This document shows positions 8,144 to 18,230 of a DNA stretch of 64,000 bases, in pieces. The stretch spans positions 61,990 through 125,989 of the forward strand of contig NZ_BONQ01000036.1 in the NCBI RefSeq assembly GCF_016862795.1. Reading direction: 5' to 3'. The notes beneath the pieces are model-generated. The model saw only the letters and a program-made list of their open reading frames with translations. It was not told the DNA's origin and did no database searches. The DNA comes from Dactylosporangium siamense (GTDB lineage: Bacteria > Actinomycetota > Actinomycetes > Mycobacteriales > Micromonosporaceae). Numbering within the stretch: the stretch's first letter is position 1; each line of letters starts with the position of its first letter. Made by a program: the position numbers and the translations under genes.

Positions 8144-9253
8144 TCAGGCGACGACCGCGTCGAGTGCCCGTCGCACGTCGGCGACCAGGTCCTCGGTGTC
8201 CTCGATGCCGCACGAGAACCGGATCAGGCCGTCGGGGGTGTCGTCGCCCCACTGGGCCCGCCGGTCGGCGGAGGTGTGCAGGCCGCCGAAGGACGTGGCC
8301 GCGAACACCAGCGAGGCGGCCTCCAGGAACCGGTCGACGGCCGCCTTGTCGGCGAGCGTGAACGTCACCACGCCGGGGATGCGGCGCATCTGCCGGGACG
8401 CCACCGCATACGCCGGGTCCTCGGGCCGGCCGGGCCAGCGCACGGAGGAGACCGCCGGGTGCGCCGCGAGCAACGCCGCGACGGCGGCGGCGTTGGCGCT
8501 CTGCCGGGCCAGGCGCAGGTCGAGGGTGCCGATCGAGCGGTGCGCGAGCCAGGCCTCGAACGGGCCGGTCACCGCGCCGGTGGCGCCGCGCCACGCGGTG
8601 AGGGACGCGGCGAGCTCCGGGTCGCGGGTGCACGCGTAGCCGAGCAGGATGTCGGAGTGGCCGGTCAGGGCCTTGGTGCCGGAGGCGACGGAGATGTCGG
8701 CGCCCAGGTCGAGGGGGCGCTGCCCGAGCGGGGTCGCGGTGGTGTTGTCGACCGCGACGAGGCCGCCGCCGGCGTGCACGCGCGCGGCCAGGTCGGCGAT
8801 GTCGCACACGTCGAGGCCGGGGTTGGCGGGGGTCTCGATCAGCAGCAGCCGGACGGTTTCCAGCGGCGGGTAGGGCCCGGCGGTCGGCACCTCGAGCACC
8901 GTGACGCCGCGCTCGGCGAGGTGCGAGGACGCGAACGCCCTGGTCTTGTAGTAACCGTCGCCGGGGACGACGACGGTGTCGCCGGGCCGCAGGACGCTGA
9001 GCAGCACGGCGCTGACGGCGGCCATGCCGGAGGCGAACGTCACGCACTCGCCGCCCTCGAGCCCGCCGATCGCCGACTCCAGCGCCCGCCACGTCGGGTT
9101 GTCGGTGCGGCCGTAGCCGTCGACGCCGGGCTGCGGTCCGAGGACGGGATCGAGATGGTACGGCGCGCCGAAGGCCGGACCGGGCATGAACGAACGGCCG
9201 GGCACCGGCGCGGGAAGCCCAGCGTGCACGACCCGGGTGCCGTCTCCAGTCAT
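8144..9253 (-). CDS. Cystathionine gamma-lyase/synthase family PLP enzyme
   Basis: 369 aa. Members of the Cys/Met-metabolism PLP family cleave or form cystathionine-type thioethers. The PLP lysine sits in SVASGTKALTGHSD near residue 200. Other family features are YGRTDNPTWRALE (phosphate and substrate contacts), LEGGECVTFASGMAA and VDNTTATPLGQRPLDLGAD. The C-terminal domain is of normal size with SFGG and RFSCGIED. The start is ATG 9253, 10 nt after gpsA, so the genes are probably co-transcribed. Annotators usually call this gene cystathionine gamma-lyase; lyase and synthase activity cannot be separated from sequence alone. Confidence 0.88.
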   Translation of the reverse strand: MTGDGTRVVHAGLPAPVPGRSFMPGPAFGAPYHLDPVLGPQPGVDGYGRTDNPTWRALESAIGGLEGGECVTFASGMAAVSAVLLSVLRPGDTVVVPGDGYYKTRAFASSHLAERGVTVLEVPTAGPYPPLETVRLLLIETPANPGLDVCDIADLAARVHAGGGLVAVDNTTATPLGQRPLDLGADISVASGTKALTGHSDILLGYACTRDPELAASLTAWRGATGAVTGPFEAWLAHRSIGTLDLRLARQSANAAAVAALLAAHPAVSSVRWPGRPEDPAYAVASRQMRRIPGVVTFTLADKAAVDRFLEAASLVFAATSFGGLHTSADRRAQWGDDTPDGLIRFSCGIEDTEDLVADVRRALDAVVA

Positions 9254-9263
9254 GCCGAAAACC

Positions 9264-10301
9264 CTACTGATGCTCCCCCGTCGACGGCACGCCGGGCCGC
9301 TCGGGCTTCGTCTCGCGGGCCATCAGCGCGGCCAGGGCCTTGAGCGGGTCGACGCCCTCGTGGCAGACCAGCTCGACCTGCTCGGTGATCGGCATCTCCA
9401 CGCCGACGCTGTGCGCCAGGTCGCGGATCGACAGGCAGCTCTTGACCCCCTCGGCGGTCTGCCTGGTCGCGGCCTGGGCCTGCTCCAGGGTCTCGCCGCG
9501 CCCGAGGTGCTCGCCGAACGTGCGGTTGCGCGACAGCGGCGAGGAGCAGGTCGCGACGAGGTCGCCGAGGCCGGCCAGCCCGGCGAACGTCATCAGGTTG
9601 GCGCCGAGCGCCCCGCCGAGGCGGGTGGTCTCCGCGAGGCCGCGGGTGATCAGCGTCGCCCGGGTGTTGTCGCCGAACCCGAGCGCCGAGGCCATCCCGT
9701 AGGCGAGGGCGATCGCGTTCTTGACCGCGCCGCCGAGCTCGCATCCGATGACGTCGTCGTTGGTGTACGGCCGCAGGTAGCGCGTGCTGATCGCCCGCTG
9801 GACCAGCTCGGCCCGGCGGATGTCGGTGCAGGCCACCACGGTCGCGGCGGGCTGCTCGGCGGCGATCTCCGGGGCGAGGTTGGGGCCGGTGACGACGGCG
9901 ATGCGGTCGGGCTCGACGCCGGCGGAGTCCACGATCACCTCGCTCATCCGCTTGAGCGTGCCCAGCTCGATGCCCTTCATCAGGCTGACGAGCGTCGCGT
10001 CGGAGCCGATCGTGCCGGCCCAGGCGCCCAGGTTGTCGCGCAGCGTCTGCGACGGCACGGCGAGCACGACCAGGTCGGCGCCGTCGATCGCCTCGGCGGC
10101 GTCACCGGTCGCGGTCACCGCCGGCGGCAGCCACGTGTTGGGCAGGTAGTCCGGGTTCACGTGCCGCTCGCGGATCGCCTCGGCCACGTCGGGGCGGCGG
10201 GCCCACACGGTGACCTCGGGTGTGCCCGCGTCGGCGAGCAGCTTCGCGAAGACCGTGCCCCACGAACCGGCCCCGAGCACGGCGGCGCGTCGAATGCTCA
10301 T
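9264..10301 (-). CDS. gpsA: Glycerol-3-phosphate dehydrogenase [NAD(P)+]
   Basis: Reduces dihydroxyacetone phosphate to sn-glycerol-3-phosphate for phospholipid synthesis. 345 aa. The N-terminal Rossmann motif is [17 protein letters not shown], followed by a [19 protein letters not shown] segment, [13 protein letters not shown] and the catalytic lysine in [16 protein letters not shown]. The C-terminal helical domain has [32 protein letters not shown], typical of GpsA. It lies 16 nt downstream of the acyltransferase plsC, which uses its product: an operon with a clear metabolic link. Confidence 0.96.
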   Translation of the reverse strand: MSIRRAAVLGAGSWGTVFAKLLADAGTPEVTVWARRPDVAEAIRERHVNPDYLPNTWLPPAVTATGDAAEAIDGADLVVLAVPSQTLRDNLGAWAGTIGSDATLVSLMKGIELGTLKRMSEVIVDSAGVEPDRIAVVTGPNLAPEIAAEQPAATVVACTDIRRAELVQRAISTRYLRPYTNDDVIGCELGGAVKNAIALAYGMASALGFGDNTRATLITRGLAETTRLGGALGANLMTFAGLAGLGDLVATCSSPLSRNRTFGEHLGRGETLEQAQAATRQTAEGVKSCLSIRDLAHSVGVEMPITEQVELVCHEGVDPLKALAALMARETKPERPGVPSTGEHQ

Positions 10302-10317
10302 CTGCCCTCCGTCGTCA

Positions 10318-11025
10318 TCATGCGAGCGACTTGCGCGGTGTCCACAACGGTGGCGGGGTCCCGCCTCGGATCTCCACGAGCATGTCGCGGAGGTGCAGCA
10401 TGATGTGGTCGGTGATCTCGTTGAGCGTCTGGGCGCTGGGCTGCGCGTCGTCCCAGGCGGACAGGTCGATCGGGTCGCCCGCGACGACCGTCACGTCGGC
10501 GCGCGGCAGCAGCCGCAGTTTGCTGGTGCGCGGGTCGTAGATCCGCTCGGGGCCCCACATGACGATCGGGATCATCGGCGCCCGGGTGTCGAGCCAGAGG
10601 CGCGCGGCGCCGGTCTTGCCGCGCATCGGCCACAGGTCGGGCTCCCGGGTGGTGGTGCCCTCGGGGTAGATGACCACGGCCTCGCCGTCGCGGACGCCGG
10701 CCCGGGCCGCTTCCAGGGCCCGCACCGCGTCGGTGGTGCCGCGGCGGACCGGGATCTGGTGCACCGCGCGCAAGAGCGAGCCGAGCACCGGCACGCTGAA
10801 CAGGCTGGCCTTGGCCAGGAACGACGGCCAGCGACCGGCGTCGTAGATGTAGTGGGCGACGGCGAGCGGGTCGGCGTGGGAGATGTGGTTGACCACGATG
10901 ATCACCCCACCCTCGGCCGGGATGTGCTCCATGCCCGTCCAGGTGCGGCGGGTCAGCGCCTGCATCGCGGGCTTCACGGTCGCGACGGCGAAACGCCGCC
11001 AAAAGCCGAGCCTCCGGCGCGTCAT
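10318..11025 (-). CDS. plsC: 1-acyl-sn-glycerol-3-phosphate acyltransferase
   Basis: Adds an acyl chain during phosphatidic acid synthesis at the inner membrane. 235 aa. The catalytic NHxxxxD motif is [12 protein letters not shown] near residue 46. The acyl-acceptor motif FxxR is replaced by VPVRRGTTD, the EGTTT motif is [14 protein letters not shown], and [13 protein letters not shown] is the fourth block. The N-terminus is basic and amphipathic ([19 protein letters not shown]). It is first in the plsC-gpsA-lyase-ddl-like transcript and divergent from cofC. Confidence 0.92.
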   Translation of the reverse strand: MTRRRLGFWRRFAVATVKPAMQALTRRTWTGMEHIPAEGGVIIVVNHISHADPLAVAHYIYDAGRWPSFLAKASLFSVPVLGSLLRAVHQIPVRRGTTDAVRALEAARAGVRDGEAVVIYPEGTTTREPDLWPMRGKTGAARLWLDTRAPMIPIVMWGPERIYDPRTSKLRLLPRADVTVVAGDPIDLSAWDDAQPSAQTLNEITDHIMLHLRDMLVEIRGGTPPPLWTPRKSLA

Positions 11026-11107
11026 CTCACCCTCCCCTCACGGTTCTGCTGCGAATCATGCCACTGCCGGACGCTGAGACGTGATGGGCGCCGTGTCAGG
11101 ATGGGTC

Positions 11108-11728
11108 ATGCTCAGCACCTGGGTGGCCGTGGTGCCGGTCAAGCCGCTCGGTGCGGCGAAGACCCGGCTGCGCGGCGCCGTCCCGCGGCCGTCGCATCCG
11201 GGGCTGGTGCTGGCCATGGCCCGCGACACGGTCGCGGCGGCGCTCGCCTGCCCGGCGGTGGCCCGGGTCGTGGCGGTCTGTGACGACCCGCTGGTGCGGG
11301 CCGCCGTCACGGCCGCCGGCGCCACGTGGCTGCCCGACACCCCGGCGGCCGGACTGAACGCGGCCCTCGCCTTCGGCGCCCGGGCCGCGGGCGGCGCGCC
11401 GGTGGTCGCGCTGACCGCCGACCTGCCGGCGATGCGCCCCGCCGACCTGGCCGTCGTCCTGGCCGAGGCGGCCCGCCTCGCCCGCCGCGCGTTCGTGCCC
11501 GATCTGGAGGGCAGCGGCACCGTCCTGCTGGCCGCCCCCGCCGGGGTGGCCCTCGACCCGCACTTCGGGCCCGGGTCCGCGGCCGCCCACCTGCGCTCCG
11601 GCGCGGTCCGGCTGGACGGCGACTGGCCGAGCCTGCGCCGCGACGTGGACACCGCCGCCGACCTCGACGCCGCCGCCGACCTCGGCCTCGGCCCGCACAC
11701 CGGCGAGGTCCTGTGCACCCGCGCATAG
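11108..11728 (+). CDS. cofC: 2-phospho-L-lactate/phosphoenolpyruvate guanylyltransferase
   Basis: Catalyses the guanylyl transfer that starts coenzyme F420 side-chain assembly (CofC/FbiD; actinobacteria use phosphoenolpyruvate). 206 aa from ATG 11108, with AGGA about 6 nt upstream; a GTG at 11081 would add 9 residues. Motifs: VAVVPVKPLGAAKTRL (nucleotide-binding N-terminus), VVAVCDDP, LPDTPAAGLNAAL and VALTADLPAMRPADL. FbiA and FbiB are not in the window. The position next to gpsA and ppk matches Rv2983 in M. tuberculosis. Confidence 0.93.
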   Translation: MLSTWVAVVPVKPLGAAKTRLRGAVPRPSHPGLVLAMARDTVAAALACPAVARVVAVCDDPLVRAAVTAAGATWLPDTPAAGLNAALAFGARAAGGAPVVALTADLPAMRPADLAVVLAEAARLARRAFVPDLEGSGTVLLAAPAGVALDPHFGPGSAAAHLRSGAVRLDGDWPSLRRDVDTAADLDAAADLGLGPHTGEVLCTRA

Positions 11729-11792
11729 GTCCCGCACGCCCGCGCGGAGGTCCTGCGCACCCCTGCGTCGTGGGTCCTGCGCACCCCTGCGT
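11705..11792. repeat. ~24-bp degenerate tandem repeat running out of the cofC 3' end
   Basis: A unit like GGTCCTGCGCACCCCTGCGT occurs twice exactly (11749-11768 and 11773-11792) and in two decayed copies overlapping the last codons of cofC. The rest of the gap to 11861 shows no gene. Confidence 0.7.
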
Positions 11793-11861
11793 AACAGACA
11801 TGTCGCCGGGACGCAGTCACGCGAAACACGGCCGGACATCGACGCGCGGTAGCGTGGACTG

Positions 11862-12059
11862 ATGCAGGGGACCGTGGCGACGTTCGACGAGGACACCCGC
11901 ACCGGGACGGTGCTGCTGGACGACGGTGCCCAGCTGCAGTTCCCGGCCGCTGCGTTCGACGCGTCCGGCCTCCGGCACCTCCGGCTGGGGCAGCGGGTCC
12001 GCATCGATCATGATGCCGCCGGGGACGTCATCAAGGTCACACTGCCGACCCTCCCGTAG
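11862..12059 (+). CDS. Cold-shock-domain-like small protein
   Basis: 65 aa. The protein starts MQGTVATFDEDTRTGTVLLDDG, which follows the beta1-beta2 pattern of cold-shock (OB-fold) proteins (G-x-V-x-x-F-D ... G-x-V). It ends with a GQRVRIDHDAAGDVIKVTL strand. The aromatic RNP1/RNP2 residues of true CspA (FGF, VFVH) are absent, so nucleic-acid binding may be weak or altered. Similar short proteins lie between cofC and ppk in other actinobacteria. It ends about 60 nt before ppk, on the same strand. Confidence 0.7.
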   Translation: MQGTVATFDEDTRTGTVLLDDGAQLQFPAAAFDASGLRHLRLGQRVRIDHDAAGDVIKVTLPTLP

Positions 12060-12116
12060 TTGCCATGCAGCGGGAAGTTCATGTTCAGACCGGCACAAAC
12101 GGGCGATGATGATCCT

Positions 12117-14498
12117 GTGGACGAAACGCCTACCGGTCGCAGCCGCCCCCGCAACGCCGCGCAACGCCCCGACCCGCAGAGCGCGCCCTCGAAGGCCGCC
12201 CCGCGCAAGGCGGCACCGCGACGGGTGGCCCCGGCAGCGGGCGCGACACCACGGGTCCGTCGGGCGACGAAGGCCGCGGCACCAGCAACCGGGGAAGACG
12301 ACCAGGCGAGCCAGGCCGAGCCCGAGGAGGTCACCTTGAGCGAGTCGGTGACGGAGCAGACCACGCTGGTCCCAGCGCAGAAGGCACCGGCCACAGAGCC
12401 GTCGGCCGAGCACGACGCGCTGGTCGTACCGAGTGAGAAACCGCTGCCTGAGGACCGGTATCTCAACCGCGAGCTGTCGTGGCTCGACTTCAACGCACGG
12501 GTGCTGACCCTCGCCGAGGACCCCGCCACGCCGCTGCTGGAGCGGGCCAAGTTTCTCGCCATCTTCGCCAGCAACCTCGACGAGTTCTACATGGTCCGGG
12601 TCGCGGGCCTGAAGCGGCGGCTGCAGACCGGCATCCCGGTGCGCCGCCCCGGGTTCCTGCCGCCGACGGAGCAGCTGGAGCAGATCGCCGAGCGCACCAC
12701 CGCGCTCGTCGCGCGCCAGTCGCGGGTGTTCGCCGAGGAGATCGCCCCGGCGATGGCCGAGGAGCACATCCACATCGTGCGCTGGAGCGAGCTCGACCCG
12801 GCCGAGCGGGAGCGGATGCGCACCGCGTTCCGCGAGCAGATCTTCCCGGTGCTGACGCCCCTGGCGGTCGACCCGGCGCACCCGTTCCCCTACATCTCCG
12901 GCCTGTCGCTCAACCTGGCGGTCGTGGTCCGTGAGCGCGACGGCGGCCCGGAGCTGTTCGCCCGGATCAAGGTGCCCAACAACGTGCCCCGCTTCTACGC
13001 GCTGGACCGCACCACCCGTGACGGGGTGCGCACGGTGCGGTTCCTGCCGGTGGAGGAGCTGATCGCGGCGCACCTGGGGCAGCTGTTCTCCGGGATGCTG
13101 GTGGTCGAGCACCACCTGTTCCGGGTGACCCGCAACGCCGAGGTCGAGCTGGACGAGGACCGCGACGAGGACCTGCTGCAGGCCCTGGAGCGGGAGCTGG
13201 CCCGGCGCCGCTTCGGCCCGCCGGTGCGGCTGGAGGTCGCCGCCTCGATCTCCGACCACGTGCTCGAGCTGCTGGTCCGCGAGCTGGACATGGACTCCCA
13301 CGACGTGCTGCGGGTGCCGGGCCTGCTGGACCTGACCGCGCTGTGGGAGATCTACAACGGCGTGGACCGGCCGGCGCTGAAGGACAAACCGTTCGTGCCG
13401 GCGACCCACCCGCACTTCGCCGAGGGCGAGACCCCGCGCAGCGTCTTCGCCCGGCTGCGGGACCACGACATCCTGGTGCATCACCCCTACCACTCGTTCT
13501 CCACCAGCGTGCAGCGGTTCGTGGAGCAGGCCGCCGCCGATCCCAACGTGCTGGCGATCAAGCTCACGCTGTACCGGACCAGCGGCGACTCGCCGATCGT
13601 CGACGCCCTGGTCGACGCGGCCGAGGCCGGCAAGCAGGTCGTCGTCCTGGTCGAGGTGAAGGCGCGGTTCGACGAGAAGGCCAACATCGGCTGGGCCAGG
13701 ACCCTGGAGCGGGCCGGCTGCCATGTCGTCTACGGGCTCGTCGGGCTCAAGACCCACACGAAGACCGCGCTGGTCGTGCGCCAGGAGGGCAACCACATCC
13801 GGCGGTACTGCCACGTGGGCACCGGCAACTACCACCCGAAGACCGCCAGGCTGTACGAGGACTACGGCCTGCTGACCGCGGACCCGGAGGTCGGCGCGGA
13901 CCTGACCGACCTGTTCAACGTGCTCACCGGGTACAGCCGGCAGACCTCCTACCGGCGGCTGCTGGTCGCACCGCACGGGGTGCGCCGCGGCATCATCGAC
14001 CGGATCGACCACGAGATCACCCTCGGCGAGCGCGGCCTGATCCAGCTGAAGGTCAACTCGCTGGTCGACGAGGAGATCATCGACTCGCTCTACCGGGCCG
14101 GCCAGGCCGGGGTGAGCGTCGACCTGATCGTGCGCGGCATCTGCGCGCTGCGCCCCGGCGTGCCGGACCTGTCGGACAACATCCGGGTCCGCTCGGTGCT
14201 GGGACGGTTCCTGGAGCACTCCCGGGTGTTCCGGTTCGGCCGGGACGCCGCCGCGGAGTACTGGATCGGCTCGGCGGACCTCATGCACCGCAACCTCGAC
14301 CGCCGGGTCGAGGCCCTGGTCAAGGTCACCGACCCGGCCGCGGCCGGCGAGCTCGACCGGATGCTGAAGCTGATGATGAGCGACGAGACCGGCGCGTTCG
14401 AGCTGGCCGGCGACGGCACCTGGCACCGCCGGCCGGGCAAGAACCCGCAGGAGGCGCTGCTGCGCCGGATGGTCGACCGGGCGGAGCCCAACACGTGA
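12117..14498 (+). CDS. ppk: Polyphosphate kinase 1
   Basis: Reversibly makes inorganic polyphosphate from ATP. About 793 aa from GTG 12117 ([11 protein letters not shown]); an ATG at 12081 is possible and would add 12 residues. About 105 N-terminal residues are Ala/Pro/Lys-rich and probably disordered, an extension common in actinomycetes. The conserved core begins at [18 protein letters not shown] and continues with [20 protein letters not shown] and HHPYHSF. The two phospholipase-D-like histidine motifs follow: [13 protein letters not shown] (active-site His) and [25 protein letters not shown]. The GTGA overlap with the CHAD gene indicates translational coupling. Confidence 0.95.
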   Translation: MDETPTGRSRPRNAAQRPDPQSAPSKAAPRKAAPRRVAPAAGATPRVRRATKAAAPATGEDDQASQAEPEEVTLSESVTEQTTLVPAQKAPATEPSAEHDALVVPSEKPLPEDRYLNRELSWLDFNARVLTLAEDPATPLLERAKFLAIFASNLDEFYMVRVAGLKRRLQTGIPVRRPGFLPPTEQLEQIAERTTALVARQSRVFAEEIAPAMAEEHIHIVRWSELDPAERERMRTAFREQIFPVLTPLAVDPAHPFPYISGLSLNLAVVVRERDGGPELFARIKVPNNVPRFYALDRTTRDGVRTVRFLPVEELIAAHLGQLFSGMLVVEHHLFRVTRNAEVELDEDRDEDLLQALERELARRRFGPPVRLEVAASISDHVLELLVRELDMDSHDVLRVPGLLDLTALWEIYNGVDRPALKDKPFVPATHPHFAEGETPRSVFARLRDHDILVHHPYHSFSTSVQRFVEQAAADPNVLAIKLTLYRTSGDSPIVDALVDAAEAGKQVVVLVEVKARFDEKANIGWARTLERAGCHVVYGLVGLKTHTKTALVVRQEGNHIRRYCHVGTGNYHPKTARLYEDYGLLTADPEVGADLTDLFNVLTGYSRQTSYRRLLVAPHGVRRGIIDRIDHEITLGERGLIQLKVNSLVDEEIIDSLYRAGQAGVSVDLIVRGICALRPGVPDLSDNIRVRSVLGRFLEHSRVFRFGRDAAAEYWIGSADLMHRNLDRRVEALVKVTDPAAAGELDRMLKLMMSDETGAFELAGDGTWHRRPGKNPQEALLRRMVDRAEPNT

Positions 14499-15880
14499 GC
14501 CCCTACGTCCGGTTCCAGGTCGGTGAAAGCTTCACGCTGCCGGATCTCGCCGGGCCGGGCGGCGCCGTCACCCTGGACGCGACCTTCCACGACACCCCGG
14601 ACGCGGCGCTCGCGCACGCCGGGGTGTCGCTGCGCCAGCACCCCGACGGCACGTGGACGCTGCTGCTGCCGGGGCGCGGGCGCGAGCTGCACCGCCCGGC
14701 CGCCGGCGCCGGGGTCGTCCCACCGGACCTGCTGGACGCCGTGACCGCGTTCCGCCGCGGGTCCGGCCTGGCCGCGGTGCGGACGGTCCGCGCGGCCGTC
14801 CATGTGCTTTCCGCCGCGGGTGGTGTGCTGGCGGAGGCTCGCGTCCTGTCCGCGCGCGGGACCGGCCGGCGCCCGCGCAGCGTCGAGGTGTCGCTGATCG
14901 ACGGCACCCCCGCGGACCTCGCCCGCATCGCCGAGCAACTGCTCGCCGCCGGTGCCGTGCCCGACCCGGCCACCGCCGCCATCGCCGTCACCGCCGACGG
15001 TGCTGACGACGGCAGCGCCGGTGCGGTGGTCGCCGGTGCGCTGCGGTCCGGCGTCGCGCGGATCCTGCGGCACGACGCGTTCGCGCGGCTGCGCGAGACG
15101 ATGCCCAACGGCGACACCCCGGTGCACCAGATGCGGGTCGGCACCCGGCGGCTGCGCAGCGACCTGCAGACGTTTCAGCCGCTGCTCGATCCGGCCTGGA
15201 GTCGGCCGCTGCGAGCCGAGCTGAGCCGGCTGGCCGGCGCGCTCGGCGGGGCCAGGGACGTCGAGGTGCTGCGGGCCCGGCTGCACGTCACCGCCGCCGC
15301 CGATCCCCTGGCGCCGGCGGACCTCGACGCCGTGGACCGCATCGACGCCGCGCTCGCCGGCCGGCAGGAGACGGCGCTGTCGGCGCTGGACGAGGCGCTG
15401 CGCTCCGGGCGGTACGTCCCGCTCCTGGACACACTGGTGCGGCCGCCCCGGCTGGCCGGCCGGCACACCGCCCCGGCGGGCCGGGTGCTGCCGGGCCTGG
15501 CACGCAAGCCGTGGCGGCAGCTCGTGGCCGGCGCGGACGCGCTGACCCCGCTCCTGCCCGACGACGACTGGCACGAGGTGCGGAAGCTGGCCAAGCGGGC
15601 CCGATACGCGTTCTCCTGGGTCCCCGGCCCCGAGGCGGCGGTGCTCGCCAAGCGGATCGCGAAGGTGCAGAAGGTCCTCGGCGAGCACCAGGACGCCGCG
15701 ACCGCCGCCGACACGTGGTTGTTCGTCGCGAGGTTCCTCGACCGTGGCGACCACCGGCTCGCCGTCACCGCGGGCAGACTGTTCGAGCGGGAGCGGGCGG
15801 CGGTCACCCGGGCGCGGGCCGCGTTCCCGGCGGTGTGGGCCGCGGTCTGCGAGGAGAACACCACAGCATGGTTGAAGTGA
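14495..15880 (+). CDS. CYTH-like/CHAD domain protein
   Basis: 461 aa, with its start overlapping the ppk stop by 4 nt. Residues ~1-170 look like a reduced CYTH triphosphate-tunnel domain ([43 protein letters not shown]) lacking the usual ExExK motif. Residues ~185-461 are a CHAD domain of basic helices: [43 protein letters not shown] and [21 protein letters not shown] domains bind polyphosphate, so coupling to ppk fits. The CYTH half is probably not catalytic. Confidence 0.88.
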   Translation: MSPYVRFQVGESFTLPDLAGPGGAVTLDATFHDTPDAALAHAGVSLRQHPDGTWTLLLPGRGRELHRPAAGAGVVPPDLLDAVTAFRRGSGLAAVRTVRAAVHVLSAAGGVLAEARVLSARGTGRRPRSVEVSLIDGTPADLARIAEQLLAAGAVPDPATAAIAVTADGADDGSAGAVVAGALRSGVARILRHDAFARLRETMPNGDTPVHQMRVGTRRLRSDLQTFQPLLDPAWSRPLRAELSRLAGALGGARDVEVLRARLHVTAAADPLAPADLDAVDRIDAALAGRQETALSALDEALRSGRYVPLLDTLVRPPRLAGRHTAPAGRVLPGLARKPWRQLVAGADALTPLLPDDDWHEVRKLAKRARYAFSWVPGPEAAVLAKRIAKVQKVLGEHQDAATAADTWLFVARFLDRGDHRLAVTAGRLFERERAAVTRARAAFPAVWAAVCEENTTAWLK

Positions 15881-16737
15881 ACACGGTCGTCCGCGCGGCG
15901 GGCGGGGTGGTGTGGCGCCCGGCCGGGGACGGTGTGGAGATCGTGCTGGTGCACCGGCCCCGGTACGACGACTGGTCGCTGCCCAAGGGCAAGGTCGACC
16001 CCGGCGAGCACGAGCTGGCGGCCGCGGTGCGGGAGGTGCACGAGGAGACCCTCGTGCACGGCGTCCCGCAGGCGCGCCTGCCCTCGATCCGGTACCTGAC
16101 CGGCGCCCCGGGCGTGGAGAAGACCGTCGAGTTCTGGTCGATGCGGGCCCTGGTGTGGCAGGACCGGCCGGCCGACGACGAGATCGAGGAGGCGCGCTGG
16201 GTGCCGGCCGGGCACGCCCCGGCGCTGCTGAGCTACGCCCACGACCGGGGCGTGGTGAAGGCGTTCCTGGACCTGCCGCCGGTGACCGCGGTGGTGGCGC
16301 TGGTGCGCCACGCGAAGGCCGGCAAGCGCAAGGAATGGACCGGACCGGACGCGGCCCGCCCGCTGGACCCGACCGGAGCACGCGACGCGGCGGCGCTGAG
16401 CGGCCTCCTGCGGCTCCTGCGGCCGGATCGGGTGGTGTCGGCCACCCCCTTGCGCTGCACGCAGACGGTGGAGCCGCTGGGCCTGCCGTTCGACCTGGAC
16501 GCCGCGTTCGACGAGGGGCAGTCACCCGAGGCGGCGGCCGGGGCCCTGCGGGGCGTGGCGGCGCGGGGCGGCACGAGCGTCGTGTGCAGCCAGGGCAAGC
16601 TGATGCCGGCGCTGCTGACGGCATTGACCGGCCGCACCAATGTGGACTTCCACACCCGCAAGGGCAGCGGGTGGATCCTCACCTTCAGCGGTGACCGGCT
16701 CCTCGCCTGGGATCCGCTGCACCCGCTGACGGTCTGA
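15868..16737 (+). CDS. mutT1: NUDIX hydrolase fused to histidine phosphatase, MutT1 type
   Basis: 289 aa. The N-terminal NUDIX domain has a complete box (GKVDPGE then REVHEE, residues ~35-57). The C-terminal half is a histidine-phosphatase domain beginning ALVRHAKAGKRKEW (RHG-type motif RHA) with later SATPLRCTQT and VVCSQGK. In mycobacteria the matching protein, also beside ppk, sanitises 8-oxo-dGTP and diadenosine polyphosphates and relates to polyphosphate turnover. ATG 15868 overlaps the CHAD gene by 13 nt; GTG 15877 is an alternative. It is the last gene of the ppk operon, followed by a strong terminator. Confidence 0.92.
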   Translation: MVEVNTVVRAAGGVVWRPAGDGVEIVLVHRPRYDDWSLPKGKVDPGEHELAAAVREVHEETLVHGVPQARLPSIRYLTGAPGVEKTVEFWSMRALVWQDRPADDEIEEARWVPAGHAPALLSYAHDRGVVKAFLDLPPVTAVVALVRHAKAGKRKEWTGPDAARPLDPTGARDAAALSGLLRLLRPDRVVSATPLRCTQTVEPLGLPFDLDAAFDEGQSPEAAAGALRGVAARGGTSVVCSQGKLMPALLTALTGRTNVDFHTRKGSGWILTFSGDRLLAWDPLHPLTV

Positions 16738-16744
16738 CGCGACG

Positions 16745-16787
16745 AAAGGGGCGGCGCCGCGAACTGACTCGCGGCGCCGCCCCTTTT
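16745..16787. terminator. bidirectional terminator between mutT1 and hupB
   Basis: A perfect 18-bp inverted repeat (AAAGGGGCGGCGCCGCGA and its complement) with a 6-nt loop, A-flanked on one side and followed by TTTT on the other. It lies between convergent genes and can serve both. Confidence 0.9.
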
Positions 16788-16814
16788 CCGTTGCCTACCG
16801 GCGTTGCGGCCGGG

Positions 16815-17468
16815 TCACTTGGCGGTGGCGGCCTTCTTGGCGGGCGCCTTCTTGGCGGCCGTCGTGGTGGACGCCGTGGTCGTCTTGCGCGCGGTCGTCG
16901 ACACGGCGGCCTTCGTGGCCTTCGTGGTGGCCTTCTTGGCGGGGGCGGCCTTGGTGGCGGCGGCCTTCGCCGGAGCGGCCTTCGCCGCGGCCTTGGTGGC
17001 GGTCGCCTTGGTGGCGGCCTTGGCCGGAGCGGCCTTCGCCGTCGTGGCCTTCGCCGTCGTGGCCTTGGCGGCGGCGGTCTTCGTGGCGGCCTTGGCCGGA
17101 GCGGCCTTCGCCGTCGTGGCCTTGGCGGTCGTGGCCTTGGCGGCGGTGGTCTTGGTGGCGGCGGCCTTCTTGGCCGGCGCGACCTTCGGCACCTTGCCGG
17201 CGGCGACCATCTCGCGGAAGCTGGCGCCGGCCCGGAACGCGGGCACCGACGTCTTCTTCACCTTGACGGCCTCACCGGTGCGCGGGTTGCGCGCGGTTCT
17301 CGCACCACGGACGCGCTTCTCGAAGACACCGAAACCGGTGATGGCGACCTTGTCGCCCTTGGTCACGGCAGCCTGGATCTCGGCCAGCACCGCGTCCAGC
17401 GCCGCGTTTGCCGACTTCTTGTCGCCCAGGCGAGCGCTGAGCGCCTCGATGAGCTCGGCCTTGTTCAC
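16815..17468 (-). CDS. hupB: HU-family nucleoid protein with histone-H1-like Lys/Ala tail
   Basis: 217 aa from GTG 17468 ([20 protein letters not shown]), preceded by GGGAGGAAA. Residues 1-90 are a standard HU DNA-binding domain: [50 protein letters not shown] contains the DNA-contacting arm (ARNPRTGE). Residues ~100-217 are a repetitive tail of [16 protein letters not shown] and AKKA units, like mycobacterial HupB and other actinobacterial HU proteins. The tail DNA is itself repetitive on a ~9-45 bp scale, which makes it prone to length change. It compacts DNA; in mycobacteria the tail is acetylated and methylated. Confidence 0.95.
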   Translation of the reverse strand: MNKAELIEALSARLGDKKSANAALDAVLAEIQAAVTKGDKVAITGFGVFEKRVRGARTARNPRTGEAVKVKKTSVPAFRAGASFREMVAAGKVPKVAPAKKAAATKTTAAKATTAKATTAKAAPAKAATKTAAAKATTAKATTAKAAPAKAATKATATKAAAKAAPAKAAATKAAPAKKATTKATKAAVSTTARKTTTASTTTAAKKAPAKKAATAK

Positions 17469-17510
17469 GTTGTTTCCTCCCGTACCAGAAATGAAGTCCC
17501 TGTGGGCAAG

Positions 17511-17533
17511 GTATCCCAACGCACACAGGATAC
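17511..17533. promoter_or_regulatory. inverted repeat in hupB promoter region
   Basis: GTATCC-N11-GGATAC lies 43-65 nt upstream of the hupB start. Read toward hupB, the downstream arm gives a GATACC-like -10. It could be an operator or part of the promoter. The rest of the 17469-17608 gap shows no gene. Confidence 0.35.
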
Positions 17534-17608
17534 AAACATATGACGGAAAAGAAATCGTTGTGGAGCAACGGATCCGGCCGGAGGCTCATCGAGACGTCCA
17601 GCTAGGGC

Positions 17609-18196
17609 CTAGTGAACGACGGGTGTCCACTCCGGACGGCCTTGTTCGAAGGCCGTGATGGACTCCTCGTGGCGCAGTGTCAGACCGATGTCGTCCAGGC
17701 CCTCCAGCAGGCGCCAACGGCTGAAATCGTCGATCGGGAAGGCCCATTCGCGGCCCGCCGCACGCAACTGGCGGTCCTGCAGATCGACCGTTACCGACAA
17801 CTGCGGATCCGCTTCGATCGCGGCCCAGAGTTCCTCGACCACTTTCAGGTCCAACTCGATGGGCAGGAGCCCGGCCTTGAGCGCGTTTCCCCGGAAGATG
17901 TCGCCGAAACGCGGCGCGACGACCGCCTTGAAGCCGTAGTTCTGCAACGCCCACACGGCGTGCTCGCGCGATGATCCGGTGCCGAAGTCGGGTCCGGCCA
18001 CGAGGACCGAGGCGCCGGCGTAGGCGGGATTGTTGAGCACGAATGCGGGATCCGAACGCCACGCGTTGAACAACCCGTCCTCGAACCCGGTGCGGGTGAC
18101 GCGCTTCAGATATACGGCGGGGATGATCTGGTCGGTGTCCACGTTGGACCGGCGCAGCGGGACGGCCGTGCCGGTGTGGACGGTGAACTTCTCCAT
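17609..18196 (-). CDS. leuD: 3-isopropylmalate dehydratase small subunit
   Basis: Partner of LeuC in converting 2- to 3-isopropylmalate in leucine synthesis. 195 aa, usual length. The swivelling-domain signatures are present: [76 protein letters not shown] 18196 lies 34 nt after leuC on the same strand. Confidence 0.97.
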   Translation of the reverse strand: MEKFTVHTGTAVPLRRSNVDTDQIIPAVYLKRVTRTGFEDGLFNAWRSDPAFVLNNPAYAGASVLVAGPDFGTGSSREHAVWALQNYGFKAVVAPRFGDIFRGNALKAGLLPIELDLKVVEELWAAIEADPQLSVTVDLQDRQLRAAGREWAFPIDDFSRWRLLEGLDDIGLTLRHEESITAFEQGRPEWTPVVH

Positions 18197-18230
18197 GTCA
18201 GATTCTGCCTGTCTTCGCTTCGGGCTTCGA

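Noticed and set aside
11817..14426. 2.6-kb minus-strand open frame opposite ppk
   Set aside because: Opposes a gene with clear polyphosphate kinase motifs; composition (Val/Gln/His/Asp-rich) is that of an antisense shadow.
14090..16624. 2.5-kb minus-strand open frame opposite the CHAD and MutT1 genes
   Set aside because: Pro/Arg/Ala low-complexity shadow; the plus-strand domains are unambiguous.
16815..17170. Short-period repeats that could suggest a CRISPR-like array
   Set aside because: They encode the Lys/Ala tail of HupB; there are no unique spacers or conserved direct repeat.
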